Positions 30,947 through 40,008 are shown, counted from the stretch's first letter. The stretch: DNA of 49,109 nt from RECO01 sp050485385 (GCA_050485385.1 JBJHBG010000022.1:1-49109), one strand, 5' to 3'. A program made the numbers and translations. Notes: generated by a model from the letters alone, not told the origin.

Positions 30947-31342
30947 GTCGTTCCGTGCCTCCTAGAAAAGCGCCATGGCGACCCGTCGGTCCGGGGCCCG
31001 CCCGTCGTCGATCGGGTCGCAAGCGATGTGCCATTCATGCCCACCGAATCGGAATAGCTCAACCGCGTTGTCATTTCGTCGAGCAAGTCGCGCTCGTGAC
31101 GGGCAGGCAGCGTCGTCGCACCCGCGCCATTGCCTGCTTCCTGAGCAGTCCGACCGCCCTACGACCGTGCGCCGTCAGTCGGATCGCCTCGGCTCGACCT
31201 TGCTGCAGGACTTTGGCCCAGGCTTCGGGAAAGCGGGCCGCGGTGGCCAGCGCATCCCCGGCGCCGCTTCGCCCGCTTCCAAGGCCGTGGTGACGCTGCT
31301 AGGGTCCGCCCGCAATTAGACCAAGACGTGGAGGCTTTCGGG
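30947..31342. other. Divergent intergenic region between aapJ and the dehydratase gene
   Basis: The 396 bases hold no convincing gene. The left part carries the aapJ ribosome binding site (30954-30960) and the sigma-54-like element (31019-31033). The right part must hold the promoter of the plus-strand dehydratase gene, but no clear sigma-70 hexamers stand out. No stable long hairpin was noticed. Confidence 0.6.
31019..31033 (-). promoter_or_regulatory. Sigma-54 (RpoN) -24/-12 promoter upstream of aapJ
   Basis: On the minus strand TGGCAC is followed by five bases and TTGC, so GG and GC are separated by exactly 10 bases, matching the consensus TGGCAC-N5-TTGC at every defined position. The expected start near 31008 would give a leader of about 60 bases before the aapJ ATG. 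RpoN/NtrC control of amino-acid uptake is well known. The upstream activator site was not identified. Confidence 0.65.
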
Positions 31343-33127
31343 GTGGCGACACAAGGGAACGGACAAGGCAGGCGGCTCAGGAGCCAGGACTGGTTCGACA
31401 ACCCGGACTACGCCGACATGACGGCGCTGTACCTGGAGCGCTACCTCAACTACGGCCTCACCCGCGAGGAGTTGCAGTCCGGCAAACCGATCATCGGCAT
31501 CGCCCAGACCGGCTCCGACCTCTCGCCCTGCAACCGCCACCACCTCGACCTCGCCAGCCGCGTGCGCGACGGCATTCGGGCGGCCGGCGGCGTGCCGATC
31601 GAGTTCCCCATCCACCCGATCCAGGAGACGGGCAAGCGGCCGACCGCCAACCTCGACCGCAACCTCGCCTATCTCTCCCTGGTCGAGGTGCTCTACGGCT
31701 ACCCGATCGACGGCGTGGTGCTCACCACCGGCTGCGACAAGACCACGCCCGCCTGCCTGATGGGCGCCGCCACGGTGAACATCCCGGCCATCGTCCTCTC
31801 CGGCGGGCCGATGCTGAACGGCCACTTCCGCGGCCAGCTCACCGGCTCCGGCATGGTCGTCTGGCAGGCGCGGCAGTGGTACGCGACCGGCAAGATCACC
31901 TACGAGGAGTTCATGGAGTACGTGGCGACCTCGGCGCCGAGCGTCGGCCACTGCAACACCATGGGCACCGCCAGCTCGATGAACTCCATGGCCGAGGCGC
32001 TCGGCATGAGCCTGCCCGGCTGTGCGATGATCCCGGCACCCTACCGCGAGCGCGGCCAGATCGCCTATGCCACCGGCAAGCGCATCGTCGACATGGTCCA
32101 CGAGGAGCTGACGCCGCGGAAGATCATGACCAGAAAGGCGTTCGAGAACGCCATCTCGGTCTGCGCCGCCATCGGCGGCTCGACCAACTGCCCGCCGCAC
32201 GTCATCGCCATCGCCCGCCACATGGGCGTCGAACTCGACATCAAGGACTGGGAGACGATCGGCTACGACATCCCGCTCCTGGTCAACATGCAGCCGGCGG
32301 GCAAGTATCTCGGCGAGGACTTCCACCAGGCGGGCGGTCTGCCGGCCGTCATCCGCGAGTTGATCGGCGCCGGCCGCTTCCACACCGACGCGCTGACGGT
32401 GAGCGGCAAGACCATGGGCGAGAACCACGCGCAGCCGCTCGACTACGTCAACCGCGAGGTCATCCGCCCCTACGCCGAGCCGATGCTGCCCGAGGCGGGC
32501 TTCCTCGTCATCGGCGGCAATCTGTTCGACAACGCGGTGATGAAGACCTCGGTGGTGGCCCCCGAGTTCCGCGAGCGTTACCTCAAGGGCGGCACCTTCG
32601 AGGGCAAGGCCGTGGTCTTCGAAGGCCCCGAGGACTACCACGACCGCATCGACGACCCGGCCCTGGAGATCGACGAGAACACCCTGCTCTTCATCCGCAA
32701 CGTGGGCCCCAAGGGCTATCCGGGTGCCGCCGAGGTGGTGAACATGCGCCCGCCCACCTACCTCATCGAGAAGGGCATCACCGCCCTGCCCTGCATCGGC
32801 GACGGCCGCCAGTCCGGCACCTCCGACAGCCCCTCCATCCTCAACGCCTCGCCGGAAGCAGCCTCGGGCTCCAACCTCGCCCTCCTGGCGACCGGCGACC
32901 GCGTGCGGCTGGACCTGCAAAGCCGCCGCCTCGACGTCCTCGTCTCCGACGAGGAACTGGCCAAGCGCCGCGCCACTTGGCAGCCCAACATCCCCGCCAG
33001 CCAAACCCCCTGGCAGGAAATCCAGCGCCAGCTCGTCGGCGAACTCGGCAACGGCGGCTGCCTCGAACCCGCGGTGGCCTATCTCAACATCGTCGAGACC
33101 AAGGGCACGCCGCGCCACAACCACTGA
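31343..33127 (+). CDS. IlvD/Edd family dehydratase, probably a sugar-acid (L-arabinonate-type) dehydratase
   Basis: The product has 594 aa from the GTG at 31343, chosen because GGAGG lies 8 bases upstream; a GTG at 31328 is the alternative. Iron-sulphur ligands of the family are visible: C63 (SPCN), C131 (GCDKTTPAC) and C204 (GHCNTMG), with K133 the likely carbamylated lysine. The end motif DGRQSGTSDSPSILNASPEAA matches pentonate/sugar-acid dehydratases rather than IlvD proper. The reaction removes water from an aldonate to a 2-keto-3-deoxy acid. No partner sugar genes lie adjacent, so the exact substrate is uncertain. Confidence 0.88.
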   Translation: MATQGNGQGRRLRSQDWFDNPDYADMTALYLERYLNYGLTREELQSGKPIIGIAQTGSDLSPCNRHHLDLASRVRDGIRAAGGVPIEFPIHPIQETGKRPTANLDRNLAYLSLVEVLYGYPIDGVVLTTGCDKTTPACLMGAATVNIPAIVLSGGPMLNGHFRGQLTGSGMVVWQARQWYATGKITYEEFMEYVATSAPSVGHCNTMGTASSMNSMAEALGMSLPGCAMIPAPYRERGQIAYATGKRIVDMVHEELTPRKIMTRKAFENAISVCAAIGGSTNCPPHVIAIARHMGVELDIKDWETIGYDIPLLVNMQPAGKYLGEDFHQAGGLPAVIRELIGAGRFHTDALTVSGKTMGENHAQPLDYVNREVIRPYAEPMLPEAGFLVIGGNLFDNAVMKTSVVAPEFRERYLKGGTFEGKAVVFEGPEDYHDRIDDPALEIDENTLLFIRNVGPKGYPGAAEVVNMRPPTYLIEKGITALPCIGDGRQSGTSDSPSILNASPEAASGSNLALLATGDRVRLDLQSRRLDVLVSDEELAKRRATWQPNIPASQTPWQEIQRQLVGELGNGGCLEPAVAYLNIVETKGTPRHNH

Positions 33128-33142
33128 GGGGAAGGAGCCGCG

Positions 33143-33157
33143 GGGGGCCTCGCCCCC
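33143..33157 (+). terminator. GC hairpin after the dehydratase gene
   Basis: GGGGGC and GCCCCC form a 6-bp stem with a 3-base loop, 16 bases after the stop codon. A further C-rich run (ACCCCCGC) follows that could pair alternatively with the G-run. There is no U-tract. Confidence 0.4.
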
Positions 33158-33393
33158 TGCAACCCCCGCACGCTCAAGGGAGTCGGCGCGGACGTGAGGT
33201 GCGCCACCTCGTCCTGTTGGTCCGACCCGAGCGTCAGCGCCAAGGGCCGCCCTCGAGCCTCGTCGCCGTCAGCGGCGCGTCGAACGGATGGCGCTGGTCC
33301 GCGGGGGCGAACGTGACCAGTTCCTCGGATTGATCCAGGGGCACGAACAGGCCGGTCCGGCCGCAAGGCGCCGCCCGGGCAGCTCCCAGGTGG

Positions 33394-33627
33394 TCAGGCG
33401 CGGTCGGTGAGCCCGGTGACGCCGGCCTCGCTCGCGCAATGGGCGCAGCAGAAGATCGTGCCGTCCCGCTCCACGCCGTGACCGAGGATGCGCACGCCGC
33501 ACTTGGCGCAAATGGGGGCGAGCGCCTGCATGGCACACTCGAAGCTGTCGAAGGTGTGCCGCTCGCCGCCGACGATCACCTCGAAGGCCTTGTCGTAGTC
33601 GTTGCCGCAGGTTTCGCAGACTGCCAT
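33394..33627 (-). CDS. Small cysteine-rich (metallothionein-like / zinc-binding) protein
   Basis: The 77-aa protein starts at an ATG with GAGGAG 7 bases upstream. It has eight cysteines (C4, C7, C31, C40, C43, C60, C61, C64) plus His residues at 24, 50 and 63, arranged as two or three CxxC-type knuckles: VCETCGNDYDKAF, ICAKCGVRI and FCCAHCASEAG. Similar small proteins are widespread in proteobacteria, usually as hypothetical or metallothionein-like entries. It probably binds zinc, but no function is established. It has no operon partner; the flanking genes point the other way. Confidence 0.75.
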   Translation of the reverse strand: MAVCETCGNDYDKAFEVIVGGERHTFDSFECAMQALAPICAKCGVRILGHGVERDGTIFCCAHCASEAGVTGLTDRA

Positions 33628-33827
33628 GGCCGTCTCCTCTCGCTGCCGGTGCACGAGCGCAACGGGTCGCTCGCCTCGAGGGAAGGACGCACGACCGGAG
33701 CGATCGTTCCGCCGCCACGAGACCGTCATCGACGGGCAACCCGGCCGTCCGCGGCGCGAATGCAACCCCGCGCCGCCGCGTGCGTAGTCTCTAGAGCTGG
33801 CAAGCTGGACGAGGAGAGGGCTCCGGG

Positions 33828-34715
33828 ATGACCGGGACCGTAACGTCGGTGGTCGTGATCACTGGTGCGTCGAGCGGCGTCGGTCGGGCTACGGCCCTCG
33901 CCTTCGCTCGGCGCGGGGCGGCAGTCGTGCTGGCCGCGCGTCGCCGGCAGCCGCTCGTGGACGTGGCCCGTGCGTGCGCGGCGGCGGGTGGGACGGCGCT
34001 CGCGGTGCCGACCGACGTGGCCGATGCCGCCGCCGTCGACCGCCTGATGGACGCGGCCCTGGACCGCCACGGCCGCGTCGACGTCTGGGTAAACAACGCG
34101 GCCGTCTCGCTGTTCGGCCGCCTGGAGGACACGCCGCCCCGGCATGTCGAGCAGGTTCTGCGCATCAACGTCCTGGGCTACGCCAACGGCGCGCGCACGG
34201 CCATCCGCCGGTTTCGCGACCGAGGCCACGGGCATCTGATCAACGTCGCATCGGTGGTCGCCTGCACGGGCCAGCCCTTCACCAGTGCCTATGTCGCGTC
34301 GAAGTCCGCCGTGCGCGGGCTCGCCGATTCCTTGCGCATGGAACTCGCCGATGCGCCCCGGATCTTCGTGACCACCATCATGCCGGCAGCGGTCGACACG
34401 CCCATCTTCGACCGAGCCGCCAACTTCAGCGGCCGTCCGGCGCAGCCCGTGAAGCCGGTCTACCCGCCCGAGCGGGTCGCCGAGGCCATCGTCGGCGCCG
34501 CGCGGCGGCCCCGGCGCGAGGTCTTCGTGGGCAATGCCGGTCGCCTGATCGCACTCGTCTGCGCCTTGGCACCGTCCTTGGGCGAGTGGATCGTACGGCG
34601 CGTCGTCGAGCGTCGGCACTTCGCCAGCGGCCCGCCCGAGCCTGCGACCGACGGCAACCTCTTCACGCCGACCGACGCCGGCTCCAGCGTGGACGCCGAC
34701 GAGCGGCGCCCGTAG
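33828..34715 (+). CDS. SDR family oxidoreductase
   Basis: The 295-aa short-chain dehydrogenase starts at an ATG after GAGAGGG. It has ITGASSGVGRA (residues 11-21), NNAA, a catalytic Ser in INVASVVA and YVASKSAVRGL containing the YxxxK pair. A C-terminal extension of about 50 residues includes a hydrophobic stretch (LIALVCALAPSLGEWIVRRVV) that could associate with the membrane. This architecture is common in 'DltE-like' SDRs of unknown substrate. Confidence 0.85.
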   Translation: MTGTVTSVVVITGASSGVGRATALAFARRGAAVVLAARRRQPLVDVARACAAAGGTALAVPTDVADAAAVDRLMDAALDRHGRVDVWVNNAAVSLFGRLEDTPPRHVEQVLRINVLGYANGARTAIRRFRDRGHGHLINVASVVACTGQPFTSAYVASKSAVRGLADSLRMELADAPRIFVTTIMPAAVDTPIFDRAANFSGRPAQPVKPVYPPERVAEAIVGAARRPRREVFVGNAGRLIALVCALAPSLGEWIVRRVVERRHFASGPPEPATDGNLFTPTDAGSSVDADERRP

Positions 34716-34772
34716 TGGCACGGCACCCTAGCGCAGCGACCGGCCGGCCGCCGTGCTCGGGGATGCCTGGAG

Positions 34773-35771
34773 CTACGCGGCCTTCCGGCGGTAGCGACGG
34801 AGCGCGCCGAGACCGAGGAGGCCGCTCAGGAGCAGCGGCAGGGCGGCCGGTACCGGCACGACCGAAAGGTCGCCCTCGAACGGGTGCAGGTGGAGCTGGC
34901 CGTTCATCGCCATGGAGCCTGCGATCACCGAACCCTTGACGTCGTTGCCGTTGGTGACGTGCGCGAAGGGCGCCAGGATCGAGCCGAAGAACTGCGTGGC
35001 GAGATGCACGGTCTGCGCCTCGAAGAAGTTCCAGAGCACGTTGGCCGCCGCCTCGACCGGGCCGCCGAGGAAGTTGCTGGTGACCGAGACGTCGAGGCCG
35101 GCGACGTTGATGATGATCATGTCGGCATCGACGAGGCCGAGCTGGATGCCGCCGCCCATGAGCTGGCTGCCATGGACGTCGAAGACGGTCACCCCCGTCT
35201 GGCCGGCGGGCGAGCGCAGGTCGAGCACGTTGTGGGCGACGGTGGCCGCCGTGCCCGCCAGCGCAGCGAGCTGGTTCGAGCTGGTCTGCACGGTCGTTGC
35301 GACGTCGGTCGGAAAGCGCGCCGCGAACGCCGGGTCCGCCACCGCCTGGTTGGCAAGCTTGGTGCCCTGATTGGCGTTCGCCGTGATGCTGCCGCCGGCG
35401 CGGAGCGTGCCGTGCCCGTTCAGTTCGAAGTTGGAGTTGGCGACGTTGCCACCGACCGTGGCGTTGCCGCCGTTCTGGAGGTTCACCCCGCCGCCGGTGA
35501 CGTTGCCCACGACGACCAGATGATCGTAGTCCGAGGCCGGCGCGTTCGGCCGCTCGTTGAATTGGGCGGACCGGTTGCCGTGCAGGTTGCCGCCCACATA
35601 GGCGCGGCCGTAGACGCTGGAGCCCTTTTCCAGGTCGCCGAGAATCACGAGGTTGAACTGGTGCAACAGCTCCTGCGTGGTGATCGGCGCCGCCTGACCC
35701 GCGGCTGCGCCGACGAGCCCGGCGCCAAGGACGAGGACGGCCGCCGCCGTCCGAACACGAGATCGTTTCAT
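34773..35771 (-). CDS. Choice-of-anchor A family surface protein with exosortase-type C-terminal sorting signal
   Basis: The 332-aa exported protein has a signal peptide ending near AAGQA (residue 27). The mature N-terminus ELLHQFNLVILGDLEKGSSVYGRAYVGGNL is the choice-of-anchor A signature. A Gly/Asn-rich beta-type repeat region follows. The C-terminus reads VPVPAALPLLLSGLLGLGALRRYRRKAA: a VPxPA motif, a hydrophobic helix and a basic tail, as in the VPLPA/PEP-CTERM signals cleaved by exosortase. It probably ends on the surface or in matrix material. No exosortase gene is in the window. An ATTAACGA element lies upstream. Confidence 0.88.
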   Translation of the reverse strand: MKRSRVRTAAAVLVLGAGLVGAAAGQAAPITTQELLHQFNLVILGDLEKGSSVYGRAYVGGNLHGNRSAQFNERPNAPASDYDHLVVVGNVTGGGVNLQNGGNATVGGNVANSNFELNGHGTLRAGGSITANANQGTKLANQAVADPAFAARFPTDVATTVQTSSNQLAALAGTAATVAHNVLDLRSPAGQTGVTVFDVHGSQLMGGGIQLGLVDADMIIINVAGLDVSVTSNFLGGPVEAAANVLWNFFEAQTVHLATQFFGSILAPFAHVTNGNDVKGSVIAGSMAMNGQLHLHPFEGDLSVVPVPAALPLLLSGLLGLGALRRYRRKAA

Positions 35772-35805
35772 CGGTCGTCACGACTCCAGGACACCAGAGA
35801 ATGGG

Positions 35806-35816
35806 CGTTCGTTAAT
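35806..35816 (-). promoter_or_regulatory. ATTAACGA element (CtrA-like half-site) upstream of the choice-of-anchor A gene
   Basis: ATTAACGAACG in the gene's direction ends 35 bases before the ATG at 35771. It is identical over 11 bases to the element upstream of the globin chemoreceptor. Confidence 0.45.
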
Positions 35817-35954
35817 CGCCTCGACCGCCTCGTTGGGCGCATTCCACACCCACGCATACGGACCTACGCGGAAAGTGCGCCGCCCAGGCAAAAGCAGGTC
35901 CGCAGCGGGGTTCGGCCGGCGGGAAGGAGCGTCAACATGCTGGGTCGGGCAACC

Positions 35955-36395
35955 TCAGTCCGGGCTCGCCACCCATTTCAGGATGTGCCGCGCCACCGCC
36001 ACGGTGTCGCCGCTCTGGTTCACGACCTCGATGTCGGCCGTCGAACGGCGGCGCGTCGCATCGATGGCGGCGATGCGGTAGCGGACGGTGATGGTGTCGC
36101 CGATGAAGACGGGGGCGAGGAAGCGGATGCGGTCGTAGCCGAGCGAGACCGGGGTTTCGTCGCCGCCGGTCGCCGCACGCTGCTCGATCATCCGGCTCGA
36201 CGCCGTCGACATGAAGCCCACGATCAAGGCGCCGTGCGCGATGCATCGGCCGTAGGGCGTGCGCGCCATCGCCTGCTCGTCGACGTGATTGGGGGCAAGG
36301 TCCCCGGTGATGCCGGCGAAGCCGTACACGTCGCACTCGCCGACCGTCTTGGCGAACGCGACCTCGTCGCCGACCGCGACGTGAAACCCTGCCAT
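35955..36395 (-). CDS. MaoC family dehydratase ((R)-specific enoyl-CoA hydratase-like)
   Basis: The hot-dog-fold protein has 146 aa from the ATG at 36395, which has GGGAGG 6 bases upstream; an ATG two codons earlier abuts that site. The hydratase motif AGITGDLAPNHVDEQAM contains the catalytic Asp and His, followed by YGRCIAHGALIVGFMS. Such enzymes hydrate enoyl-CoA, sometimes feeding PHB synthesis, but standalone MaoC proteins act in many pathways. Its neighbours do not specify one. Confidence 0.88.
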   Translation of the reverse strand: MAGFHVAVGDEVAFAKTVGECDVYGFAGITGDLAPNHVDEQAMARTPYGRCIAHGALIVGFMSTASSRMIEQRAATGGDETPVSLGYDRIRFLAPVFIGDTITVRYRIAAIDATRRRSTADIEVVNQSGDTVAVARHILKWVASPD

Positions 36396-36552
36396 CGCCA
36401 TCCTCCCTCGCTGATCGATGGCCAGAGCCTAGCCGCTACAGGGTGGCAGGCGCGAGGGGCATTGCGCGCCGGCCTATCGGCGAACGCGGACCGTCCGCGG
36501 GCGATGCAGCCAAGCGCTTTCGCCCGCCTCCGGCACCGTCTCCCCTTTCTGC

Positions 36553-37464
36553 CTACGGGGTCACACCGCGCAGCCGCTCACCACGGCGTCGGAGCAGCTC
36601 GAGGGTCGTGAGGAGGGTGATGGAGATCAGCACGAGGATGGTGGCGACCGCGAGGATGGTCGGACTGATCTGCTCGCGGATGCCGGACCACATCTGCCGT
36701 GGGATGGTGCGCTGTTCCGGGCCGGCGATGAAGAGCACGGCAACCACCTCGTCGAACGAGGTGATGAAGGCGAACAGAGCGCCCGCGATCACGCCGGGCA
36801 GGATCAAGGGCATGATGACCTTGAAGAACACCGTCGTCGGGTTGGCGCCGAGCGAGGCGCCGGCGCGGATCAGGCTCTTGTCGAAGCCGACCAGGGTGGC
36901 GGTGACGGTGATGATGACGAAGGGCGTGCCCAAGACCGCGTGCGCCAGGATCACGCCGAGATAGGTCTGGGCGAGGTTGAGCTGGCTGTAGAAGAAGAAC
37001 ATCCCGGCGGCGGTGATCACCAGCGGCACGACCATCGGCGAGATCAAGAGGCTCATGATCAGGGTGCGGTAGGGCATCTCGCTGCGGGCTAGTCCGAGCG
37101 CCGCCGTCGTGCCGAGGACCGTGGCGACGAGGGTCGCGCAGATACCGATGAAGAAGCTGTTGCGCAGCGCACGGATCCACTGTGCGTTGACCCACATGTC
37201 CTGCAGCCACGGCCAGCCGAACGGCGCGTCCGGCCGTGCCATGCCGTTGACCAGGATGTCGCGGTACCAGCGCAGCGAATACGCCTCGGGATCGAGCGCC
37301 AGCATGCCCGAGGTGAACGAGAAGTAGGGCTGCACGTTGAAACTGAGCGGCACGATCAAGAGGATCGGCGCGATCAAGAAGATGAAGACGAGCGCGCAGA
37401 TCAGCCGGAACACGTAGTACCACGTACGCTCCAGGGGACCGGCATAGGGGGGCAGGGAGGCCAT
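36553..37464 (-). CDS. potC: Polyamine-type ABC transporter permease (PotC-like)
   Basis: The 303-aa inner-membrane protein has about six helices, starting with YYVFRLICALVFIFLIAPILLIVPLSFN. The EAA loop reads LIRAGASLGANPTTVFFKVIMPLILPG. It ends the four-gene cluster, 6 bases after the partner permease. The substrate class (spermidine/putrescine-like) follows from the whole cluster; similar systems also carry other small cations or amino-acid derivatives. Confidence 0.9.
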   Translation of the reverse strand: MASLPPYAGPLERTWYYVFRLICALVFIFLIAPILLIVPLSFNVQPYFSFTSGMLALDPEAYSLRWYRDILVNGMARPDAPFGWPWLQDMWVNAQWIRALRNSFFIGICATLVATVLGTTAALGLARSEMPYRTLIMSLLISPMVVPLVITAAGMFFFYSQLNLAQTYLGVILAHAVLGTPFVIITVTATLVGFDKSLIRAGASLGANPTTVFFKVIMPLILPGVIAGALFAFITSFDEVVAVLFIAGPEQRTIPRQMWSGIREQISPTILAVATILVLISITLLTTLELLRRRGERLRGVTP

Positions 37465-37470
37465 CGCGCG

Positions 37471-38745
37471 TCAGCCCAACTTGATGTTGTCGATGCCGAT
37501 CAGGCGGTTGTACGTCCAGTAAAGAACCAGCACGCCCGCCAGGAGGATGCCGCCGAGGGCCGCGGCGAGGTTCCAGTTCAACGTGCTCTGCATGTGGAAG
37601 GCGATGATGTTGGAGATGAGCTGGCCGCTCTGGCCGCCCACCAGCGCCGGGGTGATGTAGTAGCCGACGGCGAGGATGAACACGAGCAGGGAGCCGGCGC
37701 CGATGCCGGGGACGGTCTGCGGCAGATAGACTCGCCGGAACGCGGTCACGGGATTGGCGCCGAGCGAGCGCGCCGCGCGCAGATAGCTCGGTGGGATGGT
37801 CTTCATCACGCTGTAGAGCGGCAGGATCATGAACGGCAGAAGGATGTGCGTCATCGCGATCACGGTGCCGATCTGGTTGTAGATCATCTGCAGACGCTGA
37901 TCGTCGGAGATGAGCCCGACGGCGACCATCAGGTCGTTGATCACGCCCTGGCTCTGCAACAGCGCGATCCAGGCCGTCGTGCGCACCAGCAGGCTGGTCC
38001 AGAACGGCAGCAGCACGAGAATCATCAACAGGTTGGACGTACGCAGCGGCAGGTTGGCCAGGAGATAGGCAACCGGAAAGCCGAGCAGCAGACAGAGCGC
38101 GGTAACCAGCCCGCTCATCCAGAGCGTGCGCCAGAACATGCGGACGTGGATGCGGCGATCCTCGTCCTGGAGGCGCACGGCGCCATCGGCTGTGAGCCGC
38201 AGGTCGACGGCGTTGAGATAGAAGATGCCGGTCATGGGTGGGGCTGCGATCTTCATCGCCCGCCATACCTCGACGTCGCCCCAACTCGGGTGGATGTCGA
38301 GCATCGCGGCCTTGAACGGCGGCCCGTCGATGCCGCCGGCGTCGCGGCCGGAACGGGTGAAGAGCGAACGGGTGCCACCGAGTTCGCGATTGATGCGGGT
38401 GGCGACCTGGCCGATCGTCCGATTTGCCTGCGCACTGGCCAGATCCTGGGCGAGTGCCCGGAACGCGTCCTCGCCCGGCAGGCCGTCGCCGTCCCAGGCG
38501 GCGACCGCCGCCGACGTCTGCGGCATGTGCTGGGCGAAGACGGGGTCGTGAACACCCTGCCACAGCAGGTTGGCGACCGGCAGGATGAAGCTCAGGAGGA
38601 TGAAGGCCAGCAGCGGCGCCACCAGCAGAAACGCCCGGCTGCGCGCGCGGACCTGCGCCTGCGCCAGCCGCCGCCTGAGGGGCGTGCCGTCGGCCGTGCG
38701 CAACTCCCCCTCGGGCTGAGTGTCTGGCATCGTGAGCGTGGCCAT
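37471..38745 (-). CDS. potB: Polyamine-type ABC transporter permease (PotB-like) with enlarged periplasmic loop
   Basis: The product has 424 aa from the ATG at 38745 with GGAG 9 bases upstream. The first helix is about 38-62. A stretch of about 140 residues (64-205) then precedes the second helix, far longer than the short loop in E. coli PotB. The remaining helices and the EAA loop PPSYLRAARSLGANPVTAFRRVYLP are normal. Large-loop versions occur in alphaproteobacteria; the loop may contact the binding protein. It partners the downstream PotC-like permease. Confidence 0.9.
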   Translation of the reverse strand: MATLTMPDTQPEGELRTADGTPLRRRLAQAQVRARSRAFLLVAPLLAFILLSFILPVANLLWQGVHDPVFAQHMPQTSAAVAAWDGDGLPGEDAFRALAQDLASAQANRTIGQVATRINRELGGTRSLFTRSGRDAGGIDGPPFKAAMLDIHPSWGDVEVWRAMKIAAPPMTGIFYLNAVDLRLTADGAVRLQDEDRRIHVRMFWRTLWMSGLVTALCLLLGFPVAYLLANLPLRTSNLLMILVLLPFWTSLLVRTTAWIALLQSQGVINDLMVAVGLISDDQRLQMIYNQIGTVIAMTHILLPFMILPLYSVMKTIPPSYLRAARSLGANPVTAFRRVYLPQTVPGIGAGSLLVFILAVGYYITPALVGGQSGQLISNIIAFHMQSTLNWNLAAALGGILLAGVLVLYWTYNRLIGIDNIKLG

Positions 38746-38813
38746 GGCGCGGCTCCGCTGCGTCGAGAGCAAGGCGGCGGGGCCGGCGCGAAGCCGGTCC
38801 CCGCGCGGCTAGC

Positions 38814-39908
38814 TCAGTTGGCGAGCCAAGTGTTGAAGCGCTCGCTCAGTTCCTCCTGGAAGTCCGCCCAGAAGAGGTCGTCGTTCACCAGGGCGTTGGT
38901 CATGTTCTCCGGTGCCGTGGGCATGTGCGGCCCCATCTCGAGGCTGCCGTCGTGGAACATGCCGACGTAGGCGGCCGACGAGCGCCGCGCCGGCCCGTAG
39001 GCGATCCACGACGCCTGGTTCGCCAGTTGCTCGGTCTCGGTCGAGAAGATGAGGAAGTCCATCGCCAACTCGGGATTCGGCGCACCGGCCGGGATCGCCC
39101 ACAGATCGAAGTCGAGGATCTGACCGTCCCAGACGATCTCGAACGGCTGCCCCTCGTCGGCCATGGCATTGAAGATGCGGCCGTTGTAGGCGGTGGTCAT
39201 CACCACCTCGCCGTCGGCCAGCAGTTGCGGTGGCTGCGCGCCGGCCTCCCACCAGACGATCTGGTCCTTGATCCGGTCGAGCATCGCGAAGGCGCGGTCG
39301 ACGCCCTCGGGCGTCGTCAGCACGTCGTAGACCTCGGCGGCGGGCACGCCGTCGGCCATCAGCGCAAACTCCAGATTGTTCTTCGGGTTGCGCCGCATGC
39401 CGCGCCGGCCCGGGAAGGCCTCGGCGTCGAAGAAGTCGGCGATGGTGGTGGGCGCCGGGTCGAGCACGGTGCTGTCGTAGGCGTAGACGGTCGACCAGAC
39501 GATGTTGGCGACCGCGCAGGGCACGTCGAGCCCGCCTTCGACGAAGTCTTCCTCGGCCGGCGTGCCGTCGCTGCCGGGCGGCAACAGCGAGAAGTCGAGC
39601 TCCATCAGATAGCCTTCGTCGCAGGCCCGGAGCGCGTCGGACTTCTCCAGATCGACGATGTCCCAGGTGACGTTGCCGGCCTGGACCTGGGCGCGGATCT
39701 CGGCGATGCCGCCGTTGTAGTCCTCGGAGATGATCCGATTGCCGGTCCGCTCCATCCACGGCCGATGATAGGCTTCCACCTGGCTGCGCGTGTAGGAACC
39801 GCCCCAGGACACCACGGTGATGCTCTCCTGCGCCGATGCCGGCGGCGGTGCCACACCGAGCAGAAGCGCACCGGCGCCGGCTGCCAGTGCGAAGTGTCTC
39901 ATACGCAT
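38814..39908 (-). CDS. potD: Polyamine-type ABC transporter substrate-binding protein (PotD-like)
   Basis: The product has 364 aa from the ATG at 39908, which has GGGAG 9 bases upstream; the frame extends upstream without family-like sequence. The signal peptide ends at PPASAQ (about residue 26). The mature start ESITVVSWGGSYTRSQVEAYHRPWM is typical of PotD/PotF-like binding proteins of group SBP_bac_8. It lies between the ATPase and permease genes of one operon. Confidence 0.9.
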   Translation of the reverse strand: MRMRHFALAAGAGALLLGVAPPPASAQESITVVSWGGSYTRSQVEAYHRPWMERTGNRIISEDYNGGIAEIRAQVQAGNVTWDIVDLEKSDALRACDEGYLMELDFSLLPPGSDGTPAEEDFVEGGLDVPCAVANIVWSTVYAYDSTVLDPAPTTIADFFDAEAFPGRRGMRRNPKNNLEFALMADGVPAAEVYDVLTTPEGVDRAFAMLDRIKDQIVWWEAGAQPPQLLADGEVVMTTAYNGRIFNAMADEGQPFEIVWDGQILDFDLWAIPAGAPNPELAMDFLIFSTETEQLANQASWIAYGPARRSSAAYVGMFHDGSLEMGPHMPTAPENMTNALVNDDLFWADFQEELSERFNTWLAN

Positions 39909-40008
39909 GTGTCGTCTCCCATCACGTTGACGATATCGGACGATCCGATCCGATCGCCCGCCGCGAGGACCGGTGCGATCGGCACCGGTGCCGCTCGGAT
40001 CGGCCGCG

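Noticed and set aside
30955..31319. Short open frames in the aapJ/dehydratase gap
   Set aside because: They have no ribosome binding site and no recognisable domain, and two frames are open at once, as expected from GC-rich non-coding DNA.
34722..34772. GGCCGGCC palindrome between the SDR and the choice-of-anchor A gene as a terminator
   Set aside because: The perfect part is only a short self-complementary GC run without loop or U-tract, common by chance at this GC content.
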